Source of the DNA: Spirosoma sp. 48-14
GTDB lineage: Bacteria; Bacteroidota; Bacteroidia; Cytophagales; Spirosomataceae
Length of the DNA stretch: 64,000 bases
Reading direction: 5' to 3'
NCBI RefSeq assembly: GCF_001898575.1
Contig: NZ_MKUD01000006.1
Span: 194,067 to 258,066, forward strand
The notes beneath the pieces were generated by a model that saw nothing but the letters and a program-made list of their open reading frames with translations, searched no databases and had not been told where the DNA came from. The position numbers and the translations under genes were made by a program. Position 1 is the first letter of the stretch, and every line of letters starts with the position of its first letter. Below are positions 7,248-16,133 of this stretch, in pieces.

Positions 7248-9776
7248 ATGGAAGCAAAATTCTCAAATCGCGTAAAGGAAGTTATCACGCTGAGCCGGGA
7301 AGAAGCCTTACGCTTAGGCCACGATTATATTGGCACAGAGCATCTGCTGCTCGGTATGATTCGTGAAGGGGAGGGTGTGGCCGTCGGCTTGCTTAAAAAA
7401 TTAGGCATCTCGCTCGACGAACTCCGGGTTACCATTGAACAGGCCACGAAAGGAACCGCTACCAACAATGTGAAAAATCTGGCGAATATTCCGCTGACTC
7501 GTCAGTCGGAAAAAACCCTGAAAATCACTTATTTGGAGGCTAAAATCTTCAAAAGCCCGCTCATCGGAACGGAGCACCTTCTGCTGTCGATTCTACGTGA
7601 TGAAGACAATGTCGCCACGCAGATTCTCAATAAATTTAATATTAATTACGAAGTCATTAAGGAGATGCTGGAATATCAATCATCGGGTAGCCGACCAGTG
7701 ATGGGCCCCGAAACCGACGATGACGACAATGACCGGGGCATGTTTGGCGGAAGCAGCTCCAGCTCAGGAAAAGATCCGAAAGGGTCTGAAAAGTCCCGGA
7801 CTCCCGTTCTGGATAACTTCGGACGCGATCTGACCAAACTGGCTGAAGTAGGTAAGCTTGACCCTATCGTTGGCCGTGAAAAAGAAATTGAACGCGTGGC
7901 CCAGATCCTGAGCCGCCGGAAGAAAAATAACCCAATCCTGATTGGTGAACCGGGCGTTGGTAAAACTGCCATCGCTGAAGGACTGGCCCTGCGCATTGTG
8001 CAGAAGAAAGTCTCGCGGGTGTTGTTCGGTAAGCGGGTGGTTACCCTCGATCTGGCGTCGCTCGTGGCTGGTACCAAATACCGAGGACAGTTTGAAGAGC
8101 GTATGAAGGCCGTGATGAACGAGCTGGAAAAATCGCCGGAAGTGATTCTGTTCATCGATGAGTTGCACACCATCGTTGGAGCCGGTGGCGCTTCGGGTTC
8201 GCTCGATGCCTCGAACATGTTCAAACCGGCTCTGGCACGGGGCGACATTCAATGCATCGGCGCTACTACGCTTGACGAATACCGCCAGTACATCGAGAAA
8301 GATGGCGCTCTGGCTCGTCGTTTCCAGATGGTGATGGTTGATGCTACATCGATTGACGAAACCATCGAAATCCTGAACAATATCAAGGATAAGTACGAAG
8401 ATCACCACCACGTCAACTACACCAAAGAGGCTATCGAAGCTGCGGTGAAACTGTCGGAGCGTTATATCTCTGACCGCTTCCTGCCCGATAAAGCGATCGA
8501 CGTCCTCGACGAAGTAGGTGCTCGTGTACACATCTCGAACATTACCGTTCCCGAAGATATTCTGAGACTGGAAGAACAGATCGAGAATATCAAGAAAGAG
8601 AAAAATCAGGTTGTCAAGAGCCAGAAGTACGAAGAAGCGGCTCAGCTCCGCGACAAGGAAAAACGCCTGATCGATCAGCTGGAGCGGGCTAAACAAGCCT
8701 GGGAAGAAGATACCAAGAAACGTCGGTATACGGTCAACGAAGAAAACGTGGCCGAAGTCGTTGCGATGATGACAGGTATTCCGGTTACGAGCGTCTCGAA
8801 CGACGAAGGCAAGAAGCTCGTCAACATGGGCGAAGAACTGAAAGGTCGGGTTATCGGACAAAATGCTGCCATTGAGAAACTGGTGAAAGCCATTCAACGG
8901 ACGCGGGTTGGTCTGAAAGATCCGAAGAAACCGATCGGCTCGTTCATTTTCCTTGGCCCAACCGGGGTCGGTAAAACGGAATTAGCGAAAGTGCTGGCTA
9001 CCTACCTCTTCGACAAAGACGATGCGCTGGTTCGAATCGACATGTCGGAATACATGGAGAAATTCAGCGTGAGCCGTCTGGTGGGTGCTCCTCCGGGCTA
9101 CGTTGGATACGAAGAAGGTGGGCAGTTAACCGAAAAAATCCGTCGGAAACCATACAGTGTTGTGTTGCTTGACGAAATCGAAAAAGCGCACCCGGATGTA
9201 TTCAACATCCTGCTGCAAGTGCTAGACGATGGTATCCTGACCGATGGTCTGGGTCGCCGGGTCGATTTCCGCAACACCATCATCATCATGACGTCGAACA
9301 TTGGGGTTCGTGATCTGAAAGACTTCGGTGCCGGTATCGGTTTCGCTACCAAGCGGAATGCGGAGAGTCAGGATGAACTGATGAAGAGCACGATTCAAAG
9401 TGCGTTGCGGAAGGCATTCTCGCCTGAATTCCTCAACCGTCTCGACGATGTGATTGTGTTCAACTCGTTGCAACGTGAAGATATTCACAAGATCATCGAT
9501 CTCATGCTCGGTAAGTTGCTGGGTCGTGTCATCAACCTGGGTTATCGGGTAGAGTTGACCGATAAAGCGAAGGACTTCCTGGCCGAAAAAGGGTACGATC
9601 AGCAGTACGGTGCTCGTCCATTAAGCCGGGCTATCCAGCGCTACCTCGAAGACCCCGTTGCTGAGGAAATTCTGAAAGGCGAACTGAAAGAAGGCGACGT
9701 AATTATGGCTGATTACAGTGGTGAAGGTGAAAACCTGACCATCACCGTTAGAAAGCCCGAAGCCGTTGTCGAGTAA
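7248..9776 (+). CDS. clpC: ATP-dependent Clp protease ATP-binding subunit ClpC
   Basis: An 842-residue AAA+ unfoldase that feeds substrates to ClpP. Two Clp-N repeats occupy residues 1-145. The first AAA module has Walker A GEPGVGKT near residue 232 and Walker [15 protein letters not shown] segment ([15 protein letters not shown]) lies near residues 455-475 and marks ClpC rather than ClpB. The second AAA module has GPTGVGKT near residue 570 and [11 protein letters not shown]. The linker after the N domain is Gly/Ser-rich. A TAAGGAG site precedes the ATG, and an imperfect terminator follows. Confidence 0.97.
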   Translation: MEAKFSNRVKEVITLSREEALRLGHDYIGTEHLLLGMIREGEGVAVGLLKKLGISLDELRVTIEQATKGTATNNVKNLANIPLTRQSEKTLKITYLEAKIFKSPLIGTEHLLLSILRDEDNVATQILNKFNINYEVIKEMLEYQSSGSRPVMGPETDDDDNDRGMFGGSSSSSGKDPKGSEKSRTPVLDNFGRDLTKLAEVGKLDPIVGREKEIERVAQILSRRKKNNPILIGEPGVGKTAIAEGLALRIVQKKVSRVLFGKRVVTLDLASLVAGTKYRGQFEERMKAVMNELEKSPEVILFIDELHTIVGAGGASGSLDASNMFKPALARGDIQCIGATTLDEYRQYIEKDGALARRFQMVMVDATSIDETIEILNNIKDKYEDHHHVNYTKEAIEAAVKLSERYISDRFLPDKAIDVLDEVGARVHISNITVPEDILRLEEQIENIKKEKNQVVKSQKYEEAAQLRDKEKRLIDQLERAKQAWEEDTKKRRYTVNEENVAEVVAMMTGIPVTSVSNDEGKKLVNMGEELKGRVIGQNAAIEKLVKAIQRTRVGLKDPKKPIGSFIFLGPTGVGKTELAKVLATYLFDKDDALVRIDMSEYMEKFSVSRLVGAPPGYVGYEEGGQLTEKIRRKPYSVVLLDEIEKAHPDVFNILLQVLDDGILTDGLGRRVDFRNTIIIMTSNIGVRDLKDFGAGIGFATKRNAESQDELMKSTIQSALRKAFSPEFLNRLDDVIVFNSLQREDIHKIIDLMLGKLLGRVINLGYRVELTDKAKDFLAEKGYDQQYGARPLSRAIQRYLEDPVAEEILKGELKEGDVIMADYSGEGENLTITVRKPEAVVE

Positions 9777-9798
9777 ATAGATAACCTTGTTATAACTG

Positions 9799-9828
9799 AA
9801 AGGTCGGATGGGAACATTCGGCCTTTTT
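9799..9828 (+). terminator. Rho-independent terminator after clpC
   Basis: A 12-base stem (9799-9810 with 9815-9826, two mismatches) with a four-base loop GGAA, ending in a run of Ts, 23 bases after the clpC stop. Confidence 0.65.
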
Positions 9829-9901
9829 GGTTAAAGAGTTTTTGGGGCTATCCCCAATGACTTTTCTGATGTTCTTTGTATTAATAAACAGTTAGGAGGA
9901 T

Positions 9902-10645
9902 TTGGAATTTATTCCCGAAATATATCAATTCACTAATAGTGATGCTGAGGAGTTAAAGTTTTTAGGCTACCAACTCATATCTGATAACATTGACTCCTTT
10001 ATACGGTTCATGCAAACTAAATTTCGAAATTTTAATTTGTTAGCATTACTGAAAGTCGTAGACAAGCAGTTTTCAGATACGACGGATAAATACATAATAA
10101 GGGAAATTAGATTCGAGGAATCATCTAATAAACTTCGAATTAATTATCACAACGGATGTGATGATGAAGATAACGCACTTGCTTTTGTGCGAGAGTTTTC
10201 AGTAAAAGCCAACGCTATTAAGGTTAATCACATTTATTGCGTCATTCCCAAGAGCAGTCGTAACAAGGGGCTTATTAAACCTGTTTTCCGAGAAAGCCTG
10301 CAACAATATGTAAATTGTAATGCAAAGGTAATCTCAGTACATGCTGGGTTAAGCGGAGGGGGGTATACATGGGCGAGACATGGTTTCTGTGCAACCATAA
10401 GAAGCGAAGTAGACTTTATTCTACAGGAAGCTAAAAAGTTGCTAAGTAATCATGAGTTTGGCGTAGTAGAAAAGATATACAATACGTATTATTACAAAAA
10501 TCCAAAAGGTAAAGCTTTTCCTATGGATTTATGGGCTGCTCTAGATTTCATGAAACCTGTTTTAATGGGAAGTGATTGGCATGGAGAATTGAATTTGAAG
10601 AACAAAGAGCAATTTCGTAACTTTAAAGATTATGTATCCAGATAA
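9902..10645 (+). CDS. Protein of unknown function, possible GNAT-like fold
   Basis: No family is recognised with certainty. The 247 residues include IYCVIPKSSRNKGLIKPVF, which recalls the acyl-CoA loop of GNAT enzymes, then VISVHAGLSGGGYTWARHGF, a Gly/aromatic-rich segment like those of GNAT-type enzymes and some phage or toxin proteins. The gene is visibly AT-rich beside clpC. It begins with TTG two bases after AGGAGG (9894-9899), an unusually short gap, so the true 5' end may be altered. It overlaps the next gene by 14 bases, and terminators close off both sides of the pair. Confidence 0.5.
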   Translation: MEFIPEIYQFTNSDAEELKFLGYQLISDNIDSFIRFMQTKFRNFNLLALLKVVDKQFSDTTDKYIIREIRFEESSNKLRINYHNGCDDEDNALAFVREFSVKANAIKVNHIYCVIPKSSRNKGLIKPVFRESLQQYVNCNAKVISVHAGLSGGGYTWARHGFCATIRSEVDFILQEAKKLLSNHEFGVVEKIYNTYYYKNPKGKAFPMDLWAALDFMKPVLMGSDWHGELNLKNKEQFRNFKDYVSR

Positions 10646-11006
10646 TAAGAAGAGAGTTGTTGAGCATACTTCAGTGGCGGAAGAACTGCTATTTGAGGTA
10701 CCTGAACTTGAATCAAAATGTAGAGCTGTTGAAAAAGCCGTGAGAGAAAGCTATTTCACGCTTCAGGAAGCTTTGCGAAATTATAAGGTAAGTGAGGTAG
10801 AATACATATCTTATGGTTTAATGAAGAATCGTCGAAAGCTCAAACGGGCCAGGAAACAAGATCAGGTTTTTGATACTATTGCTTTTGTTGTTTCAATTTT
10901 TGATCCGTCTATTAAGTCGTTTAATATAGACGGTAGACAAGCTATGCATGAGATAAAAAAAATTTCAGACAAGGCGTCTGCTAATAAAAAACCAGTGATT
11001 TATTAA
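10632..11006 (+). CDS. Small helical partner of the preceding gene, unknown function
   Basis: A 124-residue, mostly helical, charged protein with no recognised motif. It starts inside the end of the preceding gene (14-base overlap), so the two are co-expressed and probably act together. The AT-rich composition matches its partner and differs from clpC and the GMC gene on either side, which suggests joint acquisition. An effector plus cognate partner (toxin-immunity or similar) is one reading; nothing in the sequence proves it. Confidence 0.5.
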   Translation: MYPDNKKRVVEHTSVAEELLFEVPELESKCRAVEKAVRESYFTLQEALRNYKVSEVEYISYGLMKNRRKLKRARKQDQVFDTIAFVVSIFDPSIKSFNIDGRQAMHEIKKISDKASANKKPVIY

Positions 11007-11007
11007 C

Positions 11008-11042
11008 AAAAGCCTCCTGACTTATAAAGTTAGGAGGCTTTT
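11008..11042. terminator. Bidirectional rho-independent terminator
   Basis: The stem AAAAGCCTCCTGACT (11008-11022) pairs with 11028-11042 across a five-base loop. The ends are A- and T-rich, so it can work for the two-gene cassette and for the convergent GMC oxidoreductase. Confidence 0.85.
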
Positions 11043-11072
11043 GGATGATTGAACGTTTGGGAATACCCCAGC

Positions 11073-12827
11073 TTAAATATTCTTCTGCTTCACCTGATCG
11101 ATTAGATACTCGCTGGTACGCATTGAAGCGGCCAGGATGGTCCAGGTCACGTTCTTGTCGCCCTGGGAAACGAACGGAGCCGCATCGACGACAAACAGAT
11201 TTTTTACATCGTGAGCCTGCTGGAACTTGTTGAGGGCCGATTTTTTAGGATCGTTACCCATACGAACCGTCCCAACTTCGTGAATGATACGTCCGGGAGC
11301 CGCCAGGCCATAGCCATGTGCTGTATTAGGCCCAGGCTTTGAACCAAGGGCAATGCCACCCATTGCATGAATAATCTCTTCGAAAGTATCCTGCATGTGC
11401 TTGGCCTGCTTCACTTCGTAATCCGACCATTTGTAGTGGAAGCGTAAGGTTGGAATCCCATATTTATCCACTTTATCCGGATCAATTTCGCAGTAGTTAC
11501 TTTCGAGCGGCACCGGCTCTCCACGCCCCGACATGCTGATATAAGCGCCATAGAAACGACGATAATCGTCTTTCAGGCCTTTTCCATAGCCACCGCCGGG
11601 TTTCATCTGGCCATCCCGACCAGGAATCATTCCGTTCAGGGCTTCTATACCGCCACCAAAACCGGCACCTGGCATACCCATACCACCACCGTATTCGATG
11701 TGGTAGCCGCGTGGGAAGTCTAATTTTTTGTTATCCAGCCACCAGGGTGTAAATACGTGCATGCCACCAACGCCATCTTCGTTGTAGCGTTTACGGTCCA
11801 TCAGGGCAGGTACAAACCCGGATCGGCTGGCTCCTGTAGAGTCGTTCAGGTATTTGCCCACTACACCACTGCTGTTGGCCAGTCCGGTTGGGAAGCGGGC
11901 TGATTTTGAATTAAGGAGGATTCGTGCCGATTCGCAGGTGCTGGCTCCCAGCATTACAGCTTTAGCTTTGATCGTTATTTCCTGCAAAGTGGCTTTGTCA
12001 ACATAGCTGACGCCTGTTGCTAATCCTGTTTGTGGATCGGTCAGCACTTCACGAGCCATAGCGCCATTGATCAGCGTTACATTACCCGTTTTAACGGCCG
12101 GAATGCAAAGCACCGAAGAGGCCGAAAAATCGGCATACGCCTGACATCCCCGGTTACACTGATGGCAATAAAAACATTGCCCCCGCTCTTTATTGATGGG
12201 TTTGGTCAGAATACTCAGGCGAGACGGGATAACCGGAATACCTATGCTTTTCCCGGCTTTCCGAAGCATCAGCTCATGTAAACGAGGCTTCGGTGGGGGT
12301 AAAAAGATGCCGTCTGGTTCGTTGGGTAAGTTCTCGATAGAGCCAAAAACGCCGATTAACTTGTCGACCCGATCATAGAAGGGTTTCATATCTTCGTAGG
12401 TGATCGGCCAGTCGTCACCTACACCAGATAGCGAACCCCGCCGAAAATCGTCGGGTCCGAAACGCATGGAAATACGCCCCCAGTGGTTAGTACGGCCCCC
12501 GAGCATCCGCGACCGAAACCAGCCAAATTCCGTTCCTGGCTTGGCTGAATAGGGCTCTCCCTCGATTTCCCAGCCTCCCCATGCCGCGTCGAAGTCACCC
12601 CCCGAGCGGAATTCGGTAGCAGCCCCACGCCGGGGAGATTCCCAAGGCCACTTGAGTTGAGTAATATACTTTGGGTCGGCAGGATCGTAATAGCCACCTG
12701 CTTCGAGCAGAGCAACTTTGGCACCCGCCTTGGCGAGCATATACGCGGCCATACCGCCACCAGCTCCCGAACCAACGATGACGACATCGTATACAGTTGG
12801 GGCTTTTTTGAGTTGTGGGACTTCCAT
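11073..12827 (-). CDS. GMC-family FAD-dependent oxidoreductase
   Basis: A 584-residue flavoprotein of the glucose-methanol-choline family. The FAD-binding start is [20 protein letters not shown], and the C-terminal block is [11 protein letters not shown] ... [11 protein letters not shown] Cys-rich insert, [11 protein letters not shown], is typical of the membrane-linked sugar/gluconate dehydrogenase branch, whose members usually pair with a small Tat-exported subunit and a cytochrome c. Neither partner lies next to it. The substrate is probably a sugar, sugar acid or polyol, by inference. Confidence 0.85.
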   Translation of the reverse strand: MEVPQLKKAPTVYDVVIVGSGAGGGMAAYMLAKAGAKVALLEAGGYYDPADPKYITQLKWPWESPRRGAATEFRSGGDFDAAWGGWEIEGEPYSAKPGTEFGWFRSRMLGGRTNHWGRISMRFGPDDFRRGSLSGVGDDWPITYEDMKPFYDRVDKLIGVFGSIENLPNEPDGIFLPPPKPRLHELMLRKAGKSIGIPVIPSRLSILTKPINKERGQCFYCHQCNRGCQAYADFSASSVLCIPAVKTGNVTLINGAMAREVLTDPQTGLATGVSYVDKATLQEITIKAKAVMLGASTCESARILLNSKSARFPTGLANSSGVVGKYLNDSTGASRSGFVPALMDRKRYNEDGVGGMHVFTPWWLDNKKLDFPRGYHIEYGGGMGMPGAGFGGGIEALNGMIPGRDGQMKPGGGYGKGLKDDYRRFYGAYISMSGRGEPVPLESNYCEIDPDKVDKYGIPTLRFHYKWSDYEVKQAKHMQDTFEEIIHAMGGIALGSKPGPNTAHGYGLAAPGRIIHEVGTVRMGNDPKKSALNKFQQAHDVKNLFVVDAAPFVSQGDKNVTWTILAASMRTSEYLIDQVKQKNI

Positions 12828-12957
12828 ACGTTGGAGAGGTACAAGAATAGGCTTTTCAGAAACAGTAGCTTTATAAGTTAAAAAGCGGTTAAGTTTACTG
12901 ATACGCCGGTACGAATTCTGGTATCGACAACGTGGTAAGCCTGTTAGGTTTATACGT

Positions 12958-13701
12958 TCACCGCAGTGCCTGTACGCACTCGGCCACTTTATCAGTATTG
13001 ATGACGTCTACACCGAGCTTTTTTAATTGCTTCCAGGCGTTGGGTGTATCTGGAATTGCCCAGAAACGGATTGGCTTTTTATCGTTGTGTGCCCGTTTAA
13101 TGACGCGTTTGAGCTTTTCACGGTCTTCGTCCGAAATCTCGCCGTTGCCATCCCAGTGTGAATACAGTTGGAAATTATCACTGATAAGAGCGATTCGCTG
13201 AAGGGTTTCTTCGTCATATACCTCGCTGGGCCGACCATCAAACTGAAGTAAGGAATAGTCGAAGTAATTGGGAATTTTAGGTCGATTTCCACTGATAATC
13301 ACTTGGATCGCTTTCGGATTTGCAGCTCGATTAAACACGGGTAGATTCTGCTCTAATAAGTTGATCAGTAAGGGAAGAGTCTCCGTTGGATTATCTTTTA
13401 CATCGACCACCAGGTTAAATGTGTAGTCACGGTCGGAGCTGGGTTTGTCTTTGTACTGCTTAAATAATCGGACAATAGGTTGCAGATAGAGGGAATCGAG
13501 GGTAGGGGCATTAGGGCCTGGTTTATCGTGCGAAACGACCAATTTCCCATTCTGGAGCCAGATATCTGCTTCGATAAAATCAGCTTTTTGCTCGTAAGCG
13601 TTCATAAACGGACGAGCCTTGGCATAATCGTTGTGTGAATGGATTTTCTGGGCAAAGGCAATCGAAGCCGTTAGTTGTATAAGGAGTAAGACGCGTAGCA
13701 T
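12958..13701 (-). CDS. Secreted PI-PLC/glycerophosphodiester phosphodiesterase-like protein
   Basis: From the ATG at 13701 the protein has 247 residues with a signal peptide (residues 1-17, ending AFAQ). It then shows the TIM-barrel phosphodiesterase signature: HSHNDYAKARP, DFIEADIWLQNGKLVVSHD. These residues carry the two histidines and acidic metal ligands of the GDPD/PI-PLC superfamily. The C-terminal strand RFWAIPDTPNAW ... GVDVINTD also fits. The likely role is hydrolysis of phosphodiesters in the periplasm. An upstream ATG at 13767 would put 22 residues before the signal peptide and is less likely. Confidence 0.75.
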   Translation of the reverse strand: MLRVLLLIQLTASIAFAQKIHSHNDYAKARPFMNAYEQKADFIEADIWLQNGKLVVSHDKPGPNAPTLDSLYLQPIVRLFKQYKDKPSSDRDYTFNLVVDVKDNPTETLPLLINLLEQNLPVFNRAANPKAIQVIISGNRPKIPNYFDYSLLQFDGRPSEVYDEETLQRIALISDNFQLYSHWDGNGEISDEDREKLKRVIKRAHNDKKPIRFWAIPDTPNAWKQLKKLGVDVINTDKVAECVQALR

Positions 13702-13973
13702 GGCGAGAGTAGTTGAAAGGCTCAGGAAATTAACGTTTGAGGAATGTGATGAATATAGCACAATCATAATTCCTATGACAAAGTAAGCGGCTGGTACGGC
13801 AATCGCAAAAGACTTCCGTCAGGAGTTAGTCAGAAAGTAAGGGGGCGCCAGCAATTAACATTATTTAATATGTTTTTGGATGATTCGATGCACAAAAGCT
13901 ATAGATTGCTCTGTAAACGAAGAATATAGTAGATACAAGATCGTGAAACTATATAAATAAGACGATTTGTAGT

Positions 13974-15170
13974 ATGAAAATAGTATTTACGGCACTTTTA
14001 GGGCTGTTTTGTCTGAACGATTTGTATGCCCAGATTCAGAAAGGGAATGGCATTCTTAGTGGTACTGTTTCTGTTGCCTATGATCGGCAAACGCGTCCTT
14101 TTTCGACTATTCTCAATACGGGGCCAACGAGTGTACAGACAAACTGGATGCCTGCTTTAGCCATAACGGCCGGGCGTTTCTGGAAAGACAACTGGTTGGC
14201 AGGAGTCTCGTTGTCGGGTTCATTAACCCGGAACCAGCAGAATCTGGAGAGTAATACCGATCGAACGTACCCCAATACCTTCTATTCCATCTTTGTTACG
14301 CCTTTTATCCGTCGATACTGGCAGGTTGGTTCGGTTTATGTATTTGGCGGAGTTGGCGTGTCGGTGAGTACGAGTGGGAGTAGGCGATCGTATTTTGATT
14401 CTGATGGCCAATTGAAGGAGTCAGGGGAGCGAACAAAAACAATGGGTATCGCCCCACGAGTAGAAGCTGGGATCAACTATTTAGTGTCGAGTCGATTAGG
14501 TATTCAATTGCTGGCAAGTACCAATTCATTGCCACTTTCGACTGCCGGGTTAAGTGCCGGTTTAGTATACTGGACAGGACCTGGACGGATGTCAAATGCT
14601 CAGGAGCAACGGGATAATCCGCAGACGAATGCTGGTAAATGGGTTTTAGAGGGTGGATTTTCGGTAACTAATCAACAAACAAACCAGGATGCTGGGGGCG
14701 GAATCACGGCCTATCAGTCAAGAACTAACGTATGCTCGTTCAGTCCATCAATCGGTTATTTTATCGGGAAAAATAAGTTGATAGGCGTTAGCATCCCTAT
14801 TGCCTATAGCGGTAATCATCTGACGAGTACAAATGCGTCAGCTAGTAAAGATATGCAATGGACAGTGGGGGTTGTGCCTTATTTTCAGCACTATTGGTTA
14901 CCAACACAACTGACGCCTTATACGCGCATCGAAGCCGGGTATATGCATTACACGTCAGAGGATTACAGTGGCTTTTCGGTTAATGGAGCGGTTCGGGTTG
15001 GATTAGCCTATATGATTGGACAGCGGTTTATTTTGGAGACATCACTGGCAGGTGCTTCGGTTTCTTATAGGGCATCTGGTAGATCTGATCGGCCCGGCGA
15101 TGCTAAAACCTGGAATGGAGGAGTGTCAGCTGGGTTAACTGGAAACTTTGCACTTCGATATGTATTGTAA
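13974..15170 (+). CDS. Outer-membrane beta-barrel protein with internal duplication
   Basis: A 398-residue protein with a signal peptide (1-19, ending YAQ) and mostly amphipathic strands. The two halves resemble each other. One runs from GNGILSGTVSVAYDRQT to AGLVYWTGPG. The other runs from GKWVLEGGFSVTNQQT to the C-terminus, with parallel motifs SFSPSIGYF/ALAITAGRF, VTPFIRRYW/VVPYFQHYW and RVEAGINYL/RIEAGYMHY. Each half would supply about eight strands. The family is close to small OmpA-like or DUF-type barrels of Bacteroidota. The ligand is unknown. Confidence 0.6.
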   Translation: MKIVFTALLGLFCLNDLYAQIQKGNGILSGTVSVAYDRQTRPFSTILNTGPTSVQTNWMPALAITAGRFWKDNWLAGVSLSGSLTRNQQNLESNTDRTYPNTFYSIFVTPFIRRYWQVGSVYVFGGVGVSVSTSGSRRSYFDSDGQLKESGERTKTMGIAPRVEAGINYLVSSRLGIQLLASTNSLPLSTAGLSAGLVYWTGPGRMSNAQEQRDNPQTNAGKWVLEGGFSVTNQQTNQDAGGGITAYQSRTNVCSFSPSIGYFIGKNKLIGVSIPIAYSGNHLTSTNASASKDMQWTVGVVPYFQHYWLPTQLTPYTRIEAGYMHYTSEDYSGFSVNGAVRVGLAYMIGQRFILETSLAGASVSYRASGRSDRPGDAKTWNGGVSAGLTGNFALRYVL

Positions 15171-15185
15171 TACCCCTATGATACC

Positions 15186-15215
15186 TTGTCATTTACACCC
15201 AAACCGCTATTTTTG
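15186..15215 (+). promoter_or_regulatory. fabG promoter, TTG-N19-TATTTTTG
   Basis: TTG at 15186-15188 and TATTTTTG at 15208-15215 are separated by 19 bases, an exact fit to the Bacteroidota promoter. Transcription should start near 15221, which puts the complete following hairpin in the fabG leader. Confidence 0.65.
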
Positions 15216-15230
15216 GCACCGTAAAAAAAG

Positions 15231-15313
15231 AGCGAAAGAGTGAACGAGTGAACGAGTGAAGCTATCCAGCAGTTTATCGCTCATTCACTCGTTCACTCTT
15301 TTACTCTTTCGCT
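15231..15313. repeat. Long inverted repeat with octamer repeats, in the fabG leader
   Basis: The left arm 15231-15262 pairs with the right arm 15279-15313, differing by a small insertion. Both arms are built of GTGAACGA-type direct repeats. The loop is about 16 bases and lacks an exact GCTGACGC core. The right arm ends 19 bases before the fabG ATG. Confidence 0.8.
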
Positions 15314-15332
15314 TTTTGCTCTTTATTTTAAA

Positions 15333-16079
15333 ATGAATTTACTAACAGGAAAAGTTGCCCTGATCACAGGTGCATCACGCGGAATTGGCCGGGCCATGGC
15401 CCAGAAATTTGCCCAGGAAGGGGCTACCGTTGTCTTTACGTATTTGTCGAGTGTTGAAAAAGGCCAGGCATTGGAAGAAGAGCTACGGGCGTTTGGGGGT
15501 CAGGTAAAAGGCTACCGATCCGATGCATCCAATTATCAGGCTGCTGAAGAACTGGTTAGCCAGGTGATTGCTGATTTCGGTAAGCTCGATGTATTGATCA
15601 ACAATGCCGGTATTACCCGTGATGGATTGTTAATGCGGATGTCGGAAGAACAATGGGATACCGTAATTAACGTTAATTTAAAGTCGGTCTTTAACCTGAC
15701 CAAAGCGGCTACCAAGCCAATGATGAAGGCAAAAACGGGTTCGATTATCAATATTACATCGGTAGTCGGTATTCGGGGCAATGCAGGCCAGGCTAATTAT
15801 GCGGCTTCGAAAGCGGGAATCATTGGATTTACCAAATCCGTGGCCCTGGAATTAGGCTCGCGGAATATTCGTTCCAACGCCATTGCACCCGGTTTTATCG
15901 AAACCGAAATGACCGGCGAAATCAATGAGAAGGCGCTCGAAGACTGGAAGCAACAGATTCCAATGAAGCGGGGAGGCCAGCCCGACGAAGTTGCCGATTG
16001 TGCCGTTTTCCTGGCATCCGACCTCTCCCGCTACATCACCGGCCAGGTGCTGCAAGTGGATGGGGGAATGTTAACCTAG
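15333..16079 (+). CDS. fabG: 3-oxoacyl-[acyl-carrier-protein] reductase
   Basis: A 248-residue short-chain dehydrogenase that reduces 3-oxoacyl-ACP with NADPH in fatty acid elongation. It has the cofactor motif GASRGIGRAMA, the NNAG motif (VLINNAGITRDGLLMRM), catalytic Ser in NITSVVG, YAASKAG with catalytic Tyr and Lys, and the FabG-typical end ITGQVLQVDGGM. It stands alone here rather than in a fab cluster. Its mRNA leader probably contains the hairpin directly upstream. Confidence 0.95.
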   Translation: MNLLTGKVALITGASRGIGRAMAQKFAQEGATVVFTYLSSVEKGQALEEELRAFGGQVKGYRSDASNYQAAEELVSQVIADFGKLDVLINNAGITRDGLLMRMSEEQWDTVINVNLKSVFNLTKAATKPMMKAKTGSIINITSVVGIRGNAGQANYAASKAGIIGFTKSVALELGSRNIRSNAIAPGFIETEMTGEINEKALEDWKQQIPMKRGGQPDEVADCAVFLASDLSRYITGQVLQVDGGMLT

Positions 16080-16082
16080 TGG

Positions 16083-16115
16083 TAATGAGCGCGTAATCGA
16101 ATTCCGCGCTCATTA
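16083..16115 (+). terminator. Hairpin after fabG
   Basis: The 11-base arms 16083-16093 and 16105-16115 (TAATGAGCGCG and its complement) lie just after the fabG stop. There is no strong T-run, so termination would be weak. Confidence 0.5.
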
Positions 16116-16133
16116 ATCCTCACTCCTAAAAAA

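Noticed and set aside
7764..8897. A 377-codon open frame on the minus strand opposite clpC
   Set aside because: It lies entirely within clpC, reads as the shadow of a strongly conserved gene, and has no start signal or recognisable domain.
12006..12013. GCTGACGC inside the GMC oxidoreductase gene (also 14835-14842 and 21033-21040)
   Set aside because: No inverted arms surround these copies. They look like ordinary codons and were taken as background.
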